Source: Paracoccaceae bacterium
GTDB lineage: Bacteria > Pseudomonadota > Alphaproteobacteria > Rhodobacterales > Rhodobacteraceae
Length of the DNA: 19,434 nt
NCBI GenBank assembly: GCA_015487335.1
Contig: WFPZ01000060.1
Location: 1-19,434, forward strand
Reading direction: 5' to 3'
A program made the translations under genes and the position numbers. Below are positions 7,560 to 15,652 of this stretch, piece after piece (positions within the stretch are counted from its first letter, which is position 1; each line of letters starts with the position of its first letter). Below the pieces are notes generated by a model. That model made no database searches. It saw nothing but the letters and a program-made list of their open reading frames with translations, and was not told the DNA's origin.

Positions 7560-7567
7560 AGGCCGGC

Positions 7568-9085
7568 TCAGCGGCGCCAGAAATCGGGGTTGAGCAGGGC
7601 GATGATGGCCAGGGTCTCCAGCCGCCCCAGCACCATCGCGGCGGCAAGGATGCCCTTGGCCGGGTCGCTCAGCGCCGCATAGGAAATCGGCGCCCCGCCC
7701 CCCACCGCGGCCAGCGGGCCGGTGGTGGAAAGGGCCGCCGTGGCCAGCACGGTGGATTGCTCGAAGTCCAGCCCCGTCATGGAAAAGGCGACGGTGACCG
7801 CCGAGAGCGACAGCGCAAACAGCATGAAGAACATCCACGCCATGTAGGCGCCCTGGCGGCGCAGGCGGCGCGCCCCGCGCCCTGCGCCCCCCACCGAAGA
7901 AGGCTGCACCAGGCGCTCCATCTCGCGCATGCCATGCTTGTAGAGCGCATAGACCCGCAGGAGCTTGACCCCGCCGGCGGTGGTCGCCACCCCGCCGCCG
8001 ATCAGCGCCAGCCCGATCAGGATGGTGCCCGGCGTCTCCAGACCCGACCAGCCGCGGGCCTGATCCCAGGCGGCGCTCTCGAATCCGGTGGTGGTGAGAA
8101 AGGAGGCCACGGTGAACACGCCCCCCCACAGCGCCCTGAGCGCGCTGGCCAGGTTCTGCCCGGCGGAGGCCTCGATCGCCCCCAGCCAGTGGCGGGCGAA
8201 CAGCACCAGAGGCACCAGCAGGATGATCATGAGGCCGAGGCGGAACTCCGGGTCGGAGACCAGCCGCCGCAGCCCCTCGCCGAGCCGCTCGGACGAGAAG
8301 GTCTGGCGCGAGACGGCGAAGAACAGGAACAGGAAGATCACCCCCTCGCCGGCAAGGCCCGAGGCGCCGCCCTGCAGCCCGCCCACCGGCGAGATGCCGG
8401 AGGTGGCCAGCACCGACATGGCGTGGCTCACCGCCACCAGCGGGCGCTCGCCGGCCATCAGCAGCGCCACCCACAGCACCGCCGTCAGCCCGGCATAGAT
8501 GGGGAACAGCCGCAGGGAGAAGCGGCGCAGCCGGTGCGCGCCGTCGGTGGCCCAGATCTCGCCGGTGGCGCGCGCCGCGCCGCGCCCGGTGGCCTCCGGT
8601 GTCACCACCTCGAAGCCGCCCAGATTCATCGGCGCGAGAATCGCCACCGCGGTGACCCACACGAAGAACCCCCCCATCCAGCCCACCTGGGCGCGCCACA
8701 GATGCACCGCATCGGGCAGGCGCTCGGGCGCATAAAGCGTGGCGCCGGTGGTGGTGATCGAGGAAACCATCTCGACATAGGCATCGAGAAAGCCGGTATC
8801 GGGCACCGAGACGACGAAGGGTATCGCCAGCATCGCCGGCAACAGAGCGAAGGTGCCGAAAAGCGCCAGCAGGTGGTTGCGCGCCATGTTGACGGGCTCG
8901 CGGTTGGCGGTGGCCAGGGCGATCATCGAGGTCAAGACCAGAAGCAGGTTGGCGCTGTTGAAGAAGGCGCGCATCACCTCGAACTGCCCGGTCACCGCCG
9001 CCTGGGCGGCCGGAACATACATCGACAGCGCCCCGATCCCCATCAGCAGCACGAAGAACGGCAGATCGAGAATGCGGGCCAGCAT
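7568..9085 (-). CDS. trkH: Potassium uptake channel subunit TrkH (505 aa)
   Basis: The membrane pore of the Trk potassium uptake system in the inner membrane, gated by TrkA. Four pore-loop repeats are visible, each with the selectivity-filter glycine: TTTGA (111-115), ATSGIS (227-232), TTTGF (331-335) and STTGP (453-457). Hydrophobic helices flank each loop, and the conserved VLGRLETL is at 485-492. A basic cytoplasmic stretch (about 400-412) precedes the last repeat. The ATG at 9085 shares one base with the trkA TGA (TGATG), so the two are coupled. A longer open frame to 9469 is rejected because it only reads across trkA in another frame. Confidence 0.94.
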   Translation of the reverse strand: MLARILDLPFFVLLMGIGALSMYVPAAQAAVTGQFEVMRAFFNSANLLLVLTSMIALATANREPVNMARNHLLALFGTFALLPAMLAIPFVVSVPDTGFLDAYVEMVSSITTTGATLYAPERLPDAVHLWRAQVGWMGGFFVWVTAVAILAPMNLGGFEVVTPEATGRGAARATGEIWATDGAHRLRRFSLRLFPIYAGLTAVLWVALLMAGERPLVAVSHAMSVLATSGISPVGGLQGGASGLAGEGVIFLFLFFAVSRQTFSSERLGEGLRRLVSDPEFRLGLMIILLVPLVLFARHWLGAIEASAGQNLASALRALWGGVFTVASFLTTTGFESAAWDQARGWSGLETPGTILIGLALIGGGVATTAGGVKLLRVYALYKHGMREMERLVQPSSVGGAGRGARRLRRQGAYMAWMFFMLFALSLSAVTVAFSMTGLDFEQSTVLATAALSTTGPLAAVGGGAPISYAALSDPAKGILAAAMVLGRLETLAIIALLNPDFWRR

Positions 9086-10461
9086 CAGAAGAAATCGACC
9101 GACACCTGCAACAGGCGCTCGACCTCGGGCACGTCGTCGGACATGGCGAAGATTGCGATCACGTCGCCCACCTCGATACGGGTGGAGCCGGTGGGCTTGA
9201 TCACCTCCTGCCCCTTCATCACGGCCCCCACCAGCACGCCTTCGGGGAAGTCGATGTCGCGGATCATCTGCCCCGCGATCGGCGAGGTGGAGAGCACCTC
9301 GGCCTCGATCACCTCGGCCTCGGCGTCGCCCACCGAATAGACGCCGCGCACCCGCCCATGGCGGATGTGGCGCAGGATCGAGGAAACCGTGGTGGCGCGC
9401 GGGTTGATGTAGGCATCGATTCCCAGCGGCGCCATCAGCGACACCAGCGTGGGGTCGTTGACCAGACATATGGCCATGCCGCAGCCGGCGGTCTTGGCGC
9501 GCACCGCCGACAGCAGATTCGTCTTGTCGTCGTCGGTGACCGCGAGAATGGCATCGGCGCGCTCCACTCCGGCCTCTTCGAGCAGCTCGCGGCTCAGCCC
9601 GTCGCCGTTGAGCACGATGGTGCGCTCCAGCGCATCCGCCGCCTCTTCGGCCACCCGCCTGTCCTTCTCTATCACCTTGGCGCGGATGCGCATGGCGCGC
9701 CCCTCCAGCGCCCGGGCCACCGCCAGCCCGACGTTGCCGCCGCCGACGATCACCACCCGCTCCTGCCTCTTCACCGTCTTGCCGAAGATCTCCAGCGTGC
9801 GGTCCACGTCATCGGCATGGGTGAAGATATAGACCTGATCGCCGGGGAACAGCTGATCGCCCGGTTCGGGGGCGAACAGCCGCCCCTCGCGGCGCACCCC
9901 CACCACGATGGCGCGCAGGGTGGAGAACAGATCGGTCAGCTGGCGCAGGGGCGTGTTGACCACCGGGCAGCTTTCGTCCAGCGACAGGCCGATCAGCTGC
10001 GCCTTGCGGTCGAGGAAATCCTGAATGTCGAAGGCCGCGGGCGCGGAAAGCCGCCGCAGGGCGGCCTGGGCCACCTCGCGCTCGGGGCTGATCACCACGT
10101 CGATGGGCATGTGCTCGCGGCGGTAGAGATCCGAGTAGATGGCGGTGAGATAGGATTGCGAGCGCAGCCGGGCGATCTTGCGCGGCACGTTGAACACCGA
10201 ATGGGCCACCTGACAGGTGACCATGTTGACCTCGTCGGAATGGGTGGCGGCGATCACCATGTCGGCGTCGCGCGCCCCGGCGCGATCGAGGATGTCGGGG
10301 TAGCTGGCAAAGCCGGCGATGCCCTGCACGTCCAGCGTCTCGGTGGCGCGGCGCACCAGATCGGGGTTGTTGTCGACGACCGTCACGTCGTTCTTCTCGC
10401 CGGAAAGGTGGCGGGCGATCTGCCAGCCCACCTGACCCGCACCGCAGATGATGACCTTCAT
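9085..10461 (-). CDS. trkA: Trk potassium regulatory subunit TrkA (458 aa)
   Basis: The peripheral cytoplasmic NAD-binding subunit that gates TrkH. The protein is a tandem duplication of an RCK unit. The first Rossmann motif GAGQVG is at 7-12 with D30 ending the second strand. A first TrkA_C domain spans about 140-225. The second Rossmann motif GGGNVG is at 240-245, followed by a second TrkA_C domain ending near 450. The length is that of the full double-domain form. A GAGGG about nine bases upstream of the ATG serves as ribosome binding site. It lies 55 bases after ntrX with no obvious terminator between them, so read-through from ntrYX is possible. Confidence 0.96.
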   Translation of the reverse strand: MKVIICGAGQVGWQIARHLSGEKNDVTVVDNNPDLVRRATETLDVQGIAGFASYPDILDRAGARDADMVIAATHSDEVNMVTCQVAHSVFNVPRKIARLRSQSYLTAIYSDLYRREHMPIDVVISPEREVAQAALRRLSAPAAFDIQDFLDRKAQLIGLSLDESCPVVNTPLRQLTDLFSTLRAIVVGVRREGRLFAPEPGDQLFPGDQVYIFTHADDVDRTLEIFGKTVKRQERVVIVGGGNVGLAVARALEGRAMRIRAKVIEKDRRVAEEAADALERTIVLNGDGLSRELLEEAGVERADAILAVTDDDKTNLLSAVRAKTAGCGMAICLVNDPTLVSLMAPLGIDAYINPRATTVSSILRHIRHGRVRGVYSVGDAEAEVIEAEVLSTSPIAGQMIRDIDFPEGVLVGAVMKGQEVIKPTGSTRIEVGDVIAIFAMSDDVPEVERLLQVSVDFF

Positions 10462-10516
10462 CGCAACTTTCCCTCACAGCCTCGGGGCCCCGGCATGGCA
10501 GAAGCCGCGGCGGCGG

Positions 10517-11920
10517 TCAATCGGCGCCCTCGGCCACGTAGGCGACGCGGGCGCCCGACTTGTTGGCGGTGACCACGCCCAGCGACTTGAGCTTGCGGTG
10601 CAGGGCCGAGCGCTCCATGCCGACGAAGGCGGCGGTGCGGCTGATGTTGCCGCCGAAACGGTTGATCTGGGTGAGCAGGTATTCGCGCTCGAACATCTCG
10701 CGCGCCTCGCGCAGAGGCAGGGTGGCGATGGCGCCCGAGATGATCACCCGCCCCTTCTCCTCGGCCGGCTCTTCGAGGCCGGGCAGCTCGGCGGCGGTGA
10801 TCGGGCCCGTGCCCTCGCCCAGGATCAGCACCCGCTCGATCACGTTCTTGAGCTGGCGCACGTTGCCGGGCCAGCGCATGGTCTGCAGAAGCGCCACCGC
10901 GTCGTCGGAAAGCTCGCGCAGCGGCAGGCCCTGGGTCTTGTTGAAGTAGGAGATGAAATGGCGGGCCAGTTCGGGGATGTCCTCGCGCCGCTCTTCCAGC
11001 GAGGGCACGGTGATCGGCACCACGTTGAGCCGGTGATAGAGTTCCTCGCGGAAGCGCCCGGCCTGAATTTCCGCCTGCAAATCCTTGTTCGTGCTGGAGA
11101 TCACCCGGATGTCCACGCGGATGTTCCCGCCCCCCCCGGAGCGCCGGAACTGCTGGTCCACCAGCACCCGCAGGATCTTGGACTGGGTGCCCAGGGGCAT
11201 GTCGGCCACCTCGTCGAAATAGAGGATGCCGCCGTTGGCCTGTTCCAGCAGGCCGGCCTCGACCCCCCTTTCGGGGCTCTCGCGGCCGAACAGCACCTCT
11301 TCCATGCGCTCGGGCTCGATCGAGGCGGAGTTGACGCAGACGAACGGCCCGTCGGCACGGTTTGAATTGGCATGGATGTAGCGCGCCGCCACCTCCTTGC
11401 CGCTGCCCGCCGGGCCGGTGAGCATCACCCGCCCGTTGGATTTCGTCACCTTGTCCAGCTGGGCCTTGAGCGCCCTGAACGCCGTCGAGGAGCCGACCAT
11501 CTCGGCCGAGGTCACATCCTTGCGGCGCAGCTCCAGGTTTTCGCGGCGCAGGCGCGAGGCCTCCATGGCCCGGCGGATCACCACCAGCAGCTGGTCGATG
11601 TTGAAGGGCTTCTCGATGAAATCATAGGCCCCCTGCTTGATCGCCGCCACGGCGATCTCGATGTTGCCGTGGCCCGAGATGATCACGATCGGGATCTCGG
11701 GATGGTCGCGCCTGACCGTCTTGAGAATGTCGATCCCGTCCATCTTGCTGTCCTTCAGCCAGATGTCGAGAATCATCAGCGCCGGCGGCTCGGCCGCGAC
11801 CTCGGCCATGCATTCGTCGGAATTGGCCGCAAGGCGGGTCGAATACCCCTCGTCACGCAGGATGTCCGATACCAGCTCCCGGATATCGCGTTCGTCATCA
11901 ACGATAAGAATGTCACCCAT
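10517..11920 (-). CDS. ntrX: NtrC-family response regulator NtrX (467 aa)
   Basis: The response regulator partner of kinase NtrY, in alphaproteobacteria linked to nitrogen metabolism, microoxic respiration and envelope functions. The receiver domain (1-120) has D9-D10, the phosphoacceptor D52 and K104. The AAA+ domain (about 140-365) has Walker A GPAGSGKE (169-176), Walker B ILYFDEVAD (232-240), an arginine-rich RFREELYHRL, and WPGNVRQL (350-357). A Fis-type helix-turn-helix lies at about 424-445. The GAFTGA loop is missing: after LFG (210-212) only 17 unrelated residues precede GGILYFDE. It starts nine bases after ntrY, with a GAGAG ribosome binding site in that gap. Confidence 0.95.
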   Translation of the reverse strand: MGDILIVDDERDIRELVSDILRDEGYSTRLAANSDECMAEVAAEPPALMILDIWLKDSKMDGIDILKTVRRDHPEIPIVIISGHGNIEIAVAAIKQGAYDFIEKPFNIDQLLVVIRRAMEASRLRRENLELRRKDVTSAEMVGSSTAFRALKAQLDKVTKSNGRVMLTGPAGSGKEVAARYIHANSNRADGPFVCVNSASIEPERMEEVLFGRESPERGVEAGLLEQANGGILYFDEVADMPLGTQSKILRVLVDQQFRRSGGGGNIRVDIRVISSTNKDLQAEIQAGRFREELYHRLNVVPITVPSLEERREDIPELARHFISYFNKTQGLPLRELSDDAVALLQTMRWPGNVRQLKNVIERVLILGEGTGPITAAELPGLEEPAEEKGRVIISGAIATLPLREAREMFEREYLLTQINRFGGNISRTAAFVGMERSALHRKLKSLGVVTANKSGARVAYVAEGAD

Positions 11921-11929
11921 GATGGTCTC

Positions 11930-14191
11930 TCATTTCACCAAATTCCTTACGGATTTCTCAACCGCCCCGTCATGTGCAAGCGGCAGGCGCACAACCGCCA
12001 TGGCCCCCGGCCGCGCGCCCTCGGCGAAGGGCTCGGCATCGGTCAGCTGCAACGAGCCGCCGTGCTCCTCGATGATCTTGCGCACGATCGGCAGGCCCAG
12101 CCCGGTGCCCCCGGCGCGCGTGGTCACGTAGGGCTCGAAGAGGCGGGCCCGGTCCTCGGGCAGGCCGATGCCGTTGTCGGCGATGGTGATCACCGCCTCG
12201 TCGCCCTCAACCGCCATCTTCACCCGGATCTCCGGCTCCTGGCCGTCATCGATTCCGTTTTCCCTTTTCGCCTCGATCGCCTCCCCGGCATTCTTGATGA
12301 GATTCGTCAGCGCCTGCCCGATCATGGTGTCGTCCACCTCGGCCAGCACCTCGCCGGCGGGAATTTCCGAAACGATGCGCACCCCGGGCTGTCCGCTCTC
12401 CTGCAGCGTTACCGCATCGCGCACCAGCCTGGCCAGATCGTGGCGGCGGCGTTCGGGCTCGGGCATGCGGGCGAAGCGCGAAAATTCATCGACAATGCGC
12501 CGCAAATCATTGGTCTGTCTGACAATTACATCCGTATACTGCTCAAGCGCCGCGGCCTCTTCCCCGGCCAGCGGGGCGAACTTGCGCTTGAGCCGCTCGG
12601 CGGAAAGCCGGATCGGGGTCAGGGGGTTCTTGATCTCGTGGGCGATGCGGCGGGCCACGTCGCCCCAGGCGGCCATGCGCTGGGCGGTGACGAGATCCGT
12701 GACGTCGTCGAAGGCCACCACGTAGCCCTCCAGCCTGCCTTCGGCGTTACGCCGGGTAGACATGCGCACCAGCAGGTTTTCCTGCTTGCCCTTGCGGGTG
12801 AGCCGGATCTCCTCCTGCGCCACCTCGGCGCGCGAATTGCGCAGCCGCTCGAACAGGGGGCCGAATTCGGGAATCGCCACCGAGATGTGGGCGGCCTGCC
12901 CGCCCGACTCCGGCAGCGCCAGAAGCCGCTCGGCCGAGCGGTTGACGAAGGTCACCCGCCCCTCCTCGTTGAGCCCCACCACCCCGGCGGTCACCGAGGA
13001 GAGCACCGAATCGAACAGCCGCCGGCGCGCCTCGATCTGGCGGTTGTTTTCCAGAAGCGCGTCGCGCTGGCGCTTGAGCTGGCGCGTCATCTGGTTGAAG
13101 ATCCGCCCCAGCATGGCGATCTCGTCGTCGCCCTCCTCTTCGGCCACCTGCACCTCGAGGTCGCCCGCGCCCACCCTCTGCGCCGCGCCCGCCAGCCGCC
13201 CCACCGGCCCCGAAAGCCGCCCGGCGAACCACAGGCCCAGCCAGATGGAGGCAAGGATCACGATCAGCGCGAATCCGAGGTAGAGCAGGCCGAACTCGAA
13301 CAGCAGCCGCCCGCGCTCGTTTTCCAGCTGGTTGTAGAGGCGCACGGTTTCCTTGGTGTCGTCCAGAAGGCTGAGGATCTTGCCGTCCACGTCGCGGGTC
13401 ACATAGAGGTAGCGGTCGGGGAAGGCGTCAAGCTTGACCAGGGCGCGGAACTCGTTGATCGCCCAGTCCTCGATGATCACCGTCTCGCCCTCGGCGGCGC
13501 GGGCAAGCTGTTCGGGGGTGGGCCTTTCGTAGTCGAAAAGATACGACCGCTCGCCGCGGGCGCGGATTTCTCCTGCTCCGTCAATGACATAGGCCTCGCG
13601 CAAGCCGCGCTGGATGCGCCCCTGCCCCTGCCCCAGAAGCTGCCGCAGGTCGCCGTCGGAAAGAAAGAACTGCCGCCGCCGGGCATTGTCGAGGAATTCG
13701 GCGAGAAACTCCACGTCCTGGCGCAACGCCTCGCGGTGCTCGCGCTCGTAGGCCTGGGCGGCCGCCAGCGAGGCGCGCACCACCTCGCGCACCCGCTCCG
13801 AAAACCAGCCCTCGAGGCCGAAGTTTATGGTCAGCGTGGCGAAGACCGCCACCAGGATGGTGGGAACCAGGGCAATCAGCGCGAATACCCCGGTGAGCCG
13901 CAGATGCAGCCGCGAGCCGGCCGACTGCGCCCGCCGCGCGGCGATCATCCGCGCCACCCGCTGCAGCACCAGCGCCGCCACCATCAGCACATAGACGAGG
14001 TCGGCCAGCAGAACCAGCCTCAGTGCGGGCGAGTTGGCGCCCTCCTCCAGCGGCCCCAGCACCAGGAAGGTCAGCAGCGTCAGAAGCGGGCCCAGAATCA
14101 CCAGGCCGAGCGTCGCGATGTTCTGATAGCGCCGCTGCCGCCGGATCCTGCTCAGGCGTTCCAACGCCGCGGTTCGGACAGATGCCCGCAC
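11930..14191 (-). CDS. ntrY: Membrane sensor histidine kinase NtrY (753 aa)
   Basis: The inner-membrane sensor kinase paired with NtrX. Hydrophobic segments at about 25-46, 58-80, 100-125 and 298-323 anchor it, with an extracytoplasmic sensing loop of about 170 residues before the fourth. Then come a HAMP domain (about 322-376), a PAS domain (about 388-500), the dimerisation box with H518 in RIAHEIKNPLTP, the N box around NLIKNAGEA (630-638), G1 DNGIGLP (672-678) and G2 GGTGLGLP (694-701). All ATP-binding boxes are intact. The start is GTG, supported by AAGAGG 9 bases upstream. The gene is 93 bases after ntrC. Confidence 0.95.
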   Translation of the reverse strand: MRASVRTAALERLSRIRRQRRYQNIATLGLVILGPLLTLLTFLVLGPLEEGANSPALRLVLLADLVYVLMVAALVLQRVARMIAARRAQSAGSRLHLRLTGVFALIALVPTILVAVFATLTINFGLEGWFSERVREVVRASLAAAQAYEREHREALRQDVEFLAEFLDNARRRQFFLSDGDLRQLLGQGQGRIQRGLREAYVIDGAGEIRARGERSYLFDYERPTPEQLARAAEGETVIIEDWAINEFRALVKLDAFPDRYLYVTRDVDGKILSLLDDTKETVRLYNQLENERGRLLFEFGLLYLGFALIVILASIWLGLWFAGRLSGPVGRLAGAAQRVGAGDLEVQVAEEEGDDEIAMLGRIFNQMTRQLKRQRDALLENNRQIEARRRLFDSVLSSVTAGVVGLNEEGRVTFVNRSAERLLALPESGGQAAHISVAIPEFGPLFERLRNSRAEVAQEEIRLTRKGKQENLLVRMSTRRNAEGRLEGYVVAFDDVTDLVTAQRMAAWGDVARRIAHEIKNPLTPIRLSAERLKRKFAPLAGEEAAALEQYTDVIVRQTNDLRRIVDEFSRFARMPEPERRRHDLARLVRDAVTLQESGQPGVRIVSEIPAGEVLAEVDDTMIGQALTNLIKNAGEAIEAKRENGIDDGQEPEIRVKMAVEGDEAVITIADNGIGLPEDRARLFEPYVTTRAGGTGLGLPIVRKIIEEHGGSLQLTDAEPFAEGARPGAMAVVRLPLAHDGAVEKSVRNLVK

Positions 14192-14210
14192 GCTGCTACC
14201 TCTTGAATGC

Positions 14211-14227
14211 GCCGCACATGATGCGGC
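14211..14227 (-). promoter_or_regulatory. Stem-loop just upstream of the ntrY ribosome binding site
   Basis: GCCGCA and TGCGGC form a six-pair stem with a five-base loop. On the ntrY sense strand it ends about eight bases before the AAGAGG and 19 bases before the GTG. No T tract follows, so it is not a canonical terminator. It may be an mRNA processing or stabilising structure that separates ntrBC from ntrYX expression, or may modulate ntrY translation. Confidence 0.35.
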
Positions 14228-14284
14228 CTTGCCGCCGTCGGTGGCTTGGCGGCTGGCGCCGATATGCCACTCTTTGTTGCCCTT

Positions 14285-15652
14285 TTACATCAACTTGCGC
14301 CGCCGTGTCACGCGGATATCCAGATCGTTGATCTTCTTGCGCAGGGTATTGCGGTTGATGCCCAGAAGATCGGCGCATCTGGCCTGGTTGCCGCCCGTGG
14401 CGTCCAGGGCGATCTCGATCAGCGGCAGCTCCACCTCGCGCAGGATGCGCTGATACAGCCCCGGCGGCGGCAGCTGGCCGCCGTGCAGGTCGAAGTAGCG
14501 GCGCAGGTGGCGGGCCACCGAGGCCGAAAGCCTGTCGCCGGAGATGCCGCCTTCGGAAGGTTCCATCGCCGGCTGGTTGGCCAGCGCCTGCTCCACCTCC
14601 GCGCGGCTGATCTCCTCTCCGGGCGAGGTGACCACAAGCCGGCGGACGGTGTTTTCCAGCTGCCGCACGTTGCCCGGCCAGGTGTAGGCGCGCAGAAGCT
14701 GCATCGCCTCGGGGGAAAGCCGGCGCAGGCTGCCCCCCTCGCGCCCGGCCCGGGCGAGAAAGTGCTCGACCAGAAGCGGGATGTCGTCGACCCGCTCGCG
14801 CAGCGAGGGGACGTTCAGCGTCACCCCGCCCAGACGGAAGAACAGATCCTGCCGGAATCTGCCTTCCTCGAGCTTGCGCCCCAGATCCGCCTGGCTGGTG
14901 GCCATGATCCGCGGCGCGTTGTCGGCGAGGCTGTCGAGCATGCGCACCACCCGCGCCTGGGCTTCGGCCGAAAGATCGCCCACCTCGTCGAACAGGATCG
15001 AGCCGCCGCGCGCCCGGCCGAGTATCGCAGCCGGCCCGTCCATGGTTTCCAGCGTCACCGCATCGGCCACCACGAACGGCAGGGTGCGGCGGTCCGAGAA
15101 GTCGTGAATCGCGCGCGCGATCAGCGACTTTCCGGTGCCGCTCTCGCCGGTGATCAGCACCGCCAGATCGGTGTTCATCACCCGCGCCACCACCCGGTAG
15201 AGCGCCTGCATCGCCGGGGTGCGCCCCACCAGCGGCAGCTCGTCGCCCTCCTGCGCCGCACCCGCCCCGCGCGCCACGGGCGCCCGGCGCCGCACCTCCA
15301 GCGCGCGCGCGGCGCGTTTCATCAGGTCGGGCAGATCGAAGGGCTTGGGCAGGTAGTCGTAGGCCTCGGCCTCGGCCGCCTGGATGGCGGTCATGATGTT
15401 GTTCTGGGCCGAGATGACGATCACCGGCAGCCCCGGGCGCTGCTCGGTGATCTTCGGCAGGGTCTCGAGCCCGTTGCCGTCGGGCATCACCACGTCCGAG
15501 ATCACCAGATCGCCCTTCCCCTCCGATACCCAGCGCATCAGCGTGGTCAGCGAGGAGGTGGCATGCACCTTGCAGCCGGCGCGGGTCAGCGCCTGGGTGA
15601 GAACCGTGCGGATCGTGCGGTCGTCGTCGGCGACCAGAACCGTGCCGTCCAT
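14285..15652 (-). CDS. ntrC: Nitrogen response regulator NtrC, form lacking GAFTGA (455 aa)
   Basis: An enhancer-binding transcription activator phosphorylated by NtrB under nitrogen limitation. The receiver domain (1-120) has phosphoacceptor D53 and K103. The AAA+ domain has Walker A GESGTGKS (169-176), Walker B SILFDEVGD (218-226), RFRQDLFFRL (265-274) and YTWPGNVRQLE (323-333). The Fis-type helix-turn-helix lies at about 421-442. The sigma-54 contact loop GAFTGA is absent: only RAR (213-215) separates the LFG equivalent ILG (210-212) from GGSILFDE. That is about 18 residues fewer than in E. coli NtrC. This matches Rhodobacter capsulatus NtrC, which works with housekeeping RNA polymerase. 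The ATG shares one base with the ntrB stop (TGATG), so the two are coupled. Confidence 0.96.
   Translation of the reverse strand: MDGTVLVADDDRTIRTVLTQALTRAGCKVHATSSLTTLMRWVSEGKGDLVISDVVMPDGNGLETLPKITEQRPGLPVIVISAQNNIMTAIQAAEAEAYDYLPKPFDLPDLMKRAARALEVRRRAPVARGAGAAQEGDELPLVGRTPAMQALYRVVARVMNTDLAVLITGESGTGKSLIARAIHDFSDRRTLPFVVADAVTLETMDGPAAILGRARGGSILFDEVGDLSAEAQARVVRMLDSLADNAPRIMATSQADLGRKLEEGRFRQDLFFRLGGVTLNVPSLRERVDDIPLLVEHFLARAGREGGSLRRLSPEAMQLLRAYTWPGNVRQLENTVRRLVVTSPGEEISRAEVEQALANQPAMEPSEGGISGDRLSASVARHLRRYFDLHGGQLPPPGLYQRILREVELPLIEIALDATGGNQARCADLLGINRNTLRKKINDLDIRVTRRRKLM

Noticed and set aside
9086..9469. A 128-residue N-terminal extension of TrkH
   Set aside because: It overlaps the TrkA C-terminal domain in another frame, and TrkH proteins begin with a hydrophobic helix as found from 9085.
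11372..14206. A 944-codon plus-strand open frame opposite ntrX and ntrY
   Set aside because: No domain or codon logic; it is the antisense shadow of two well-supported genes in a GC-rich genome.
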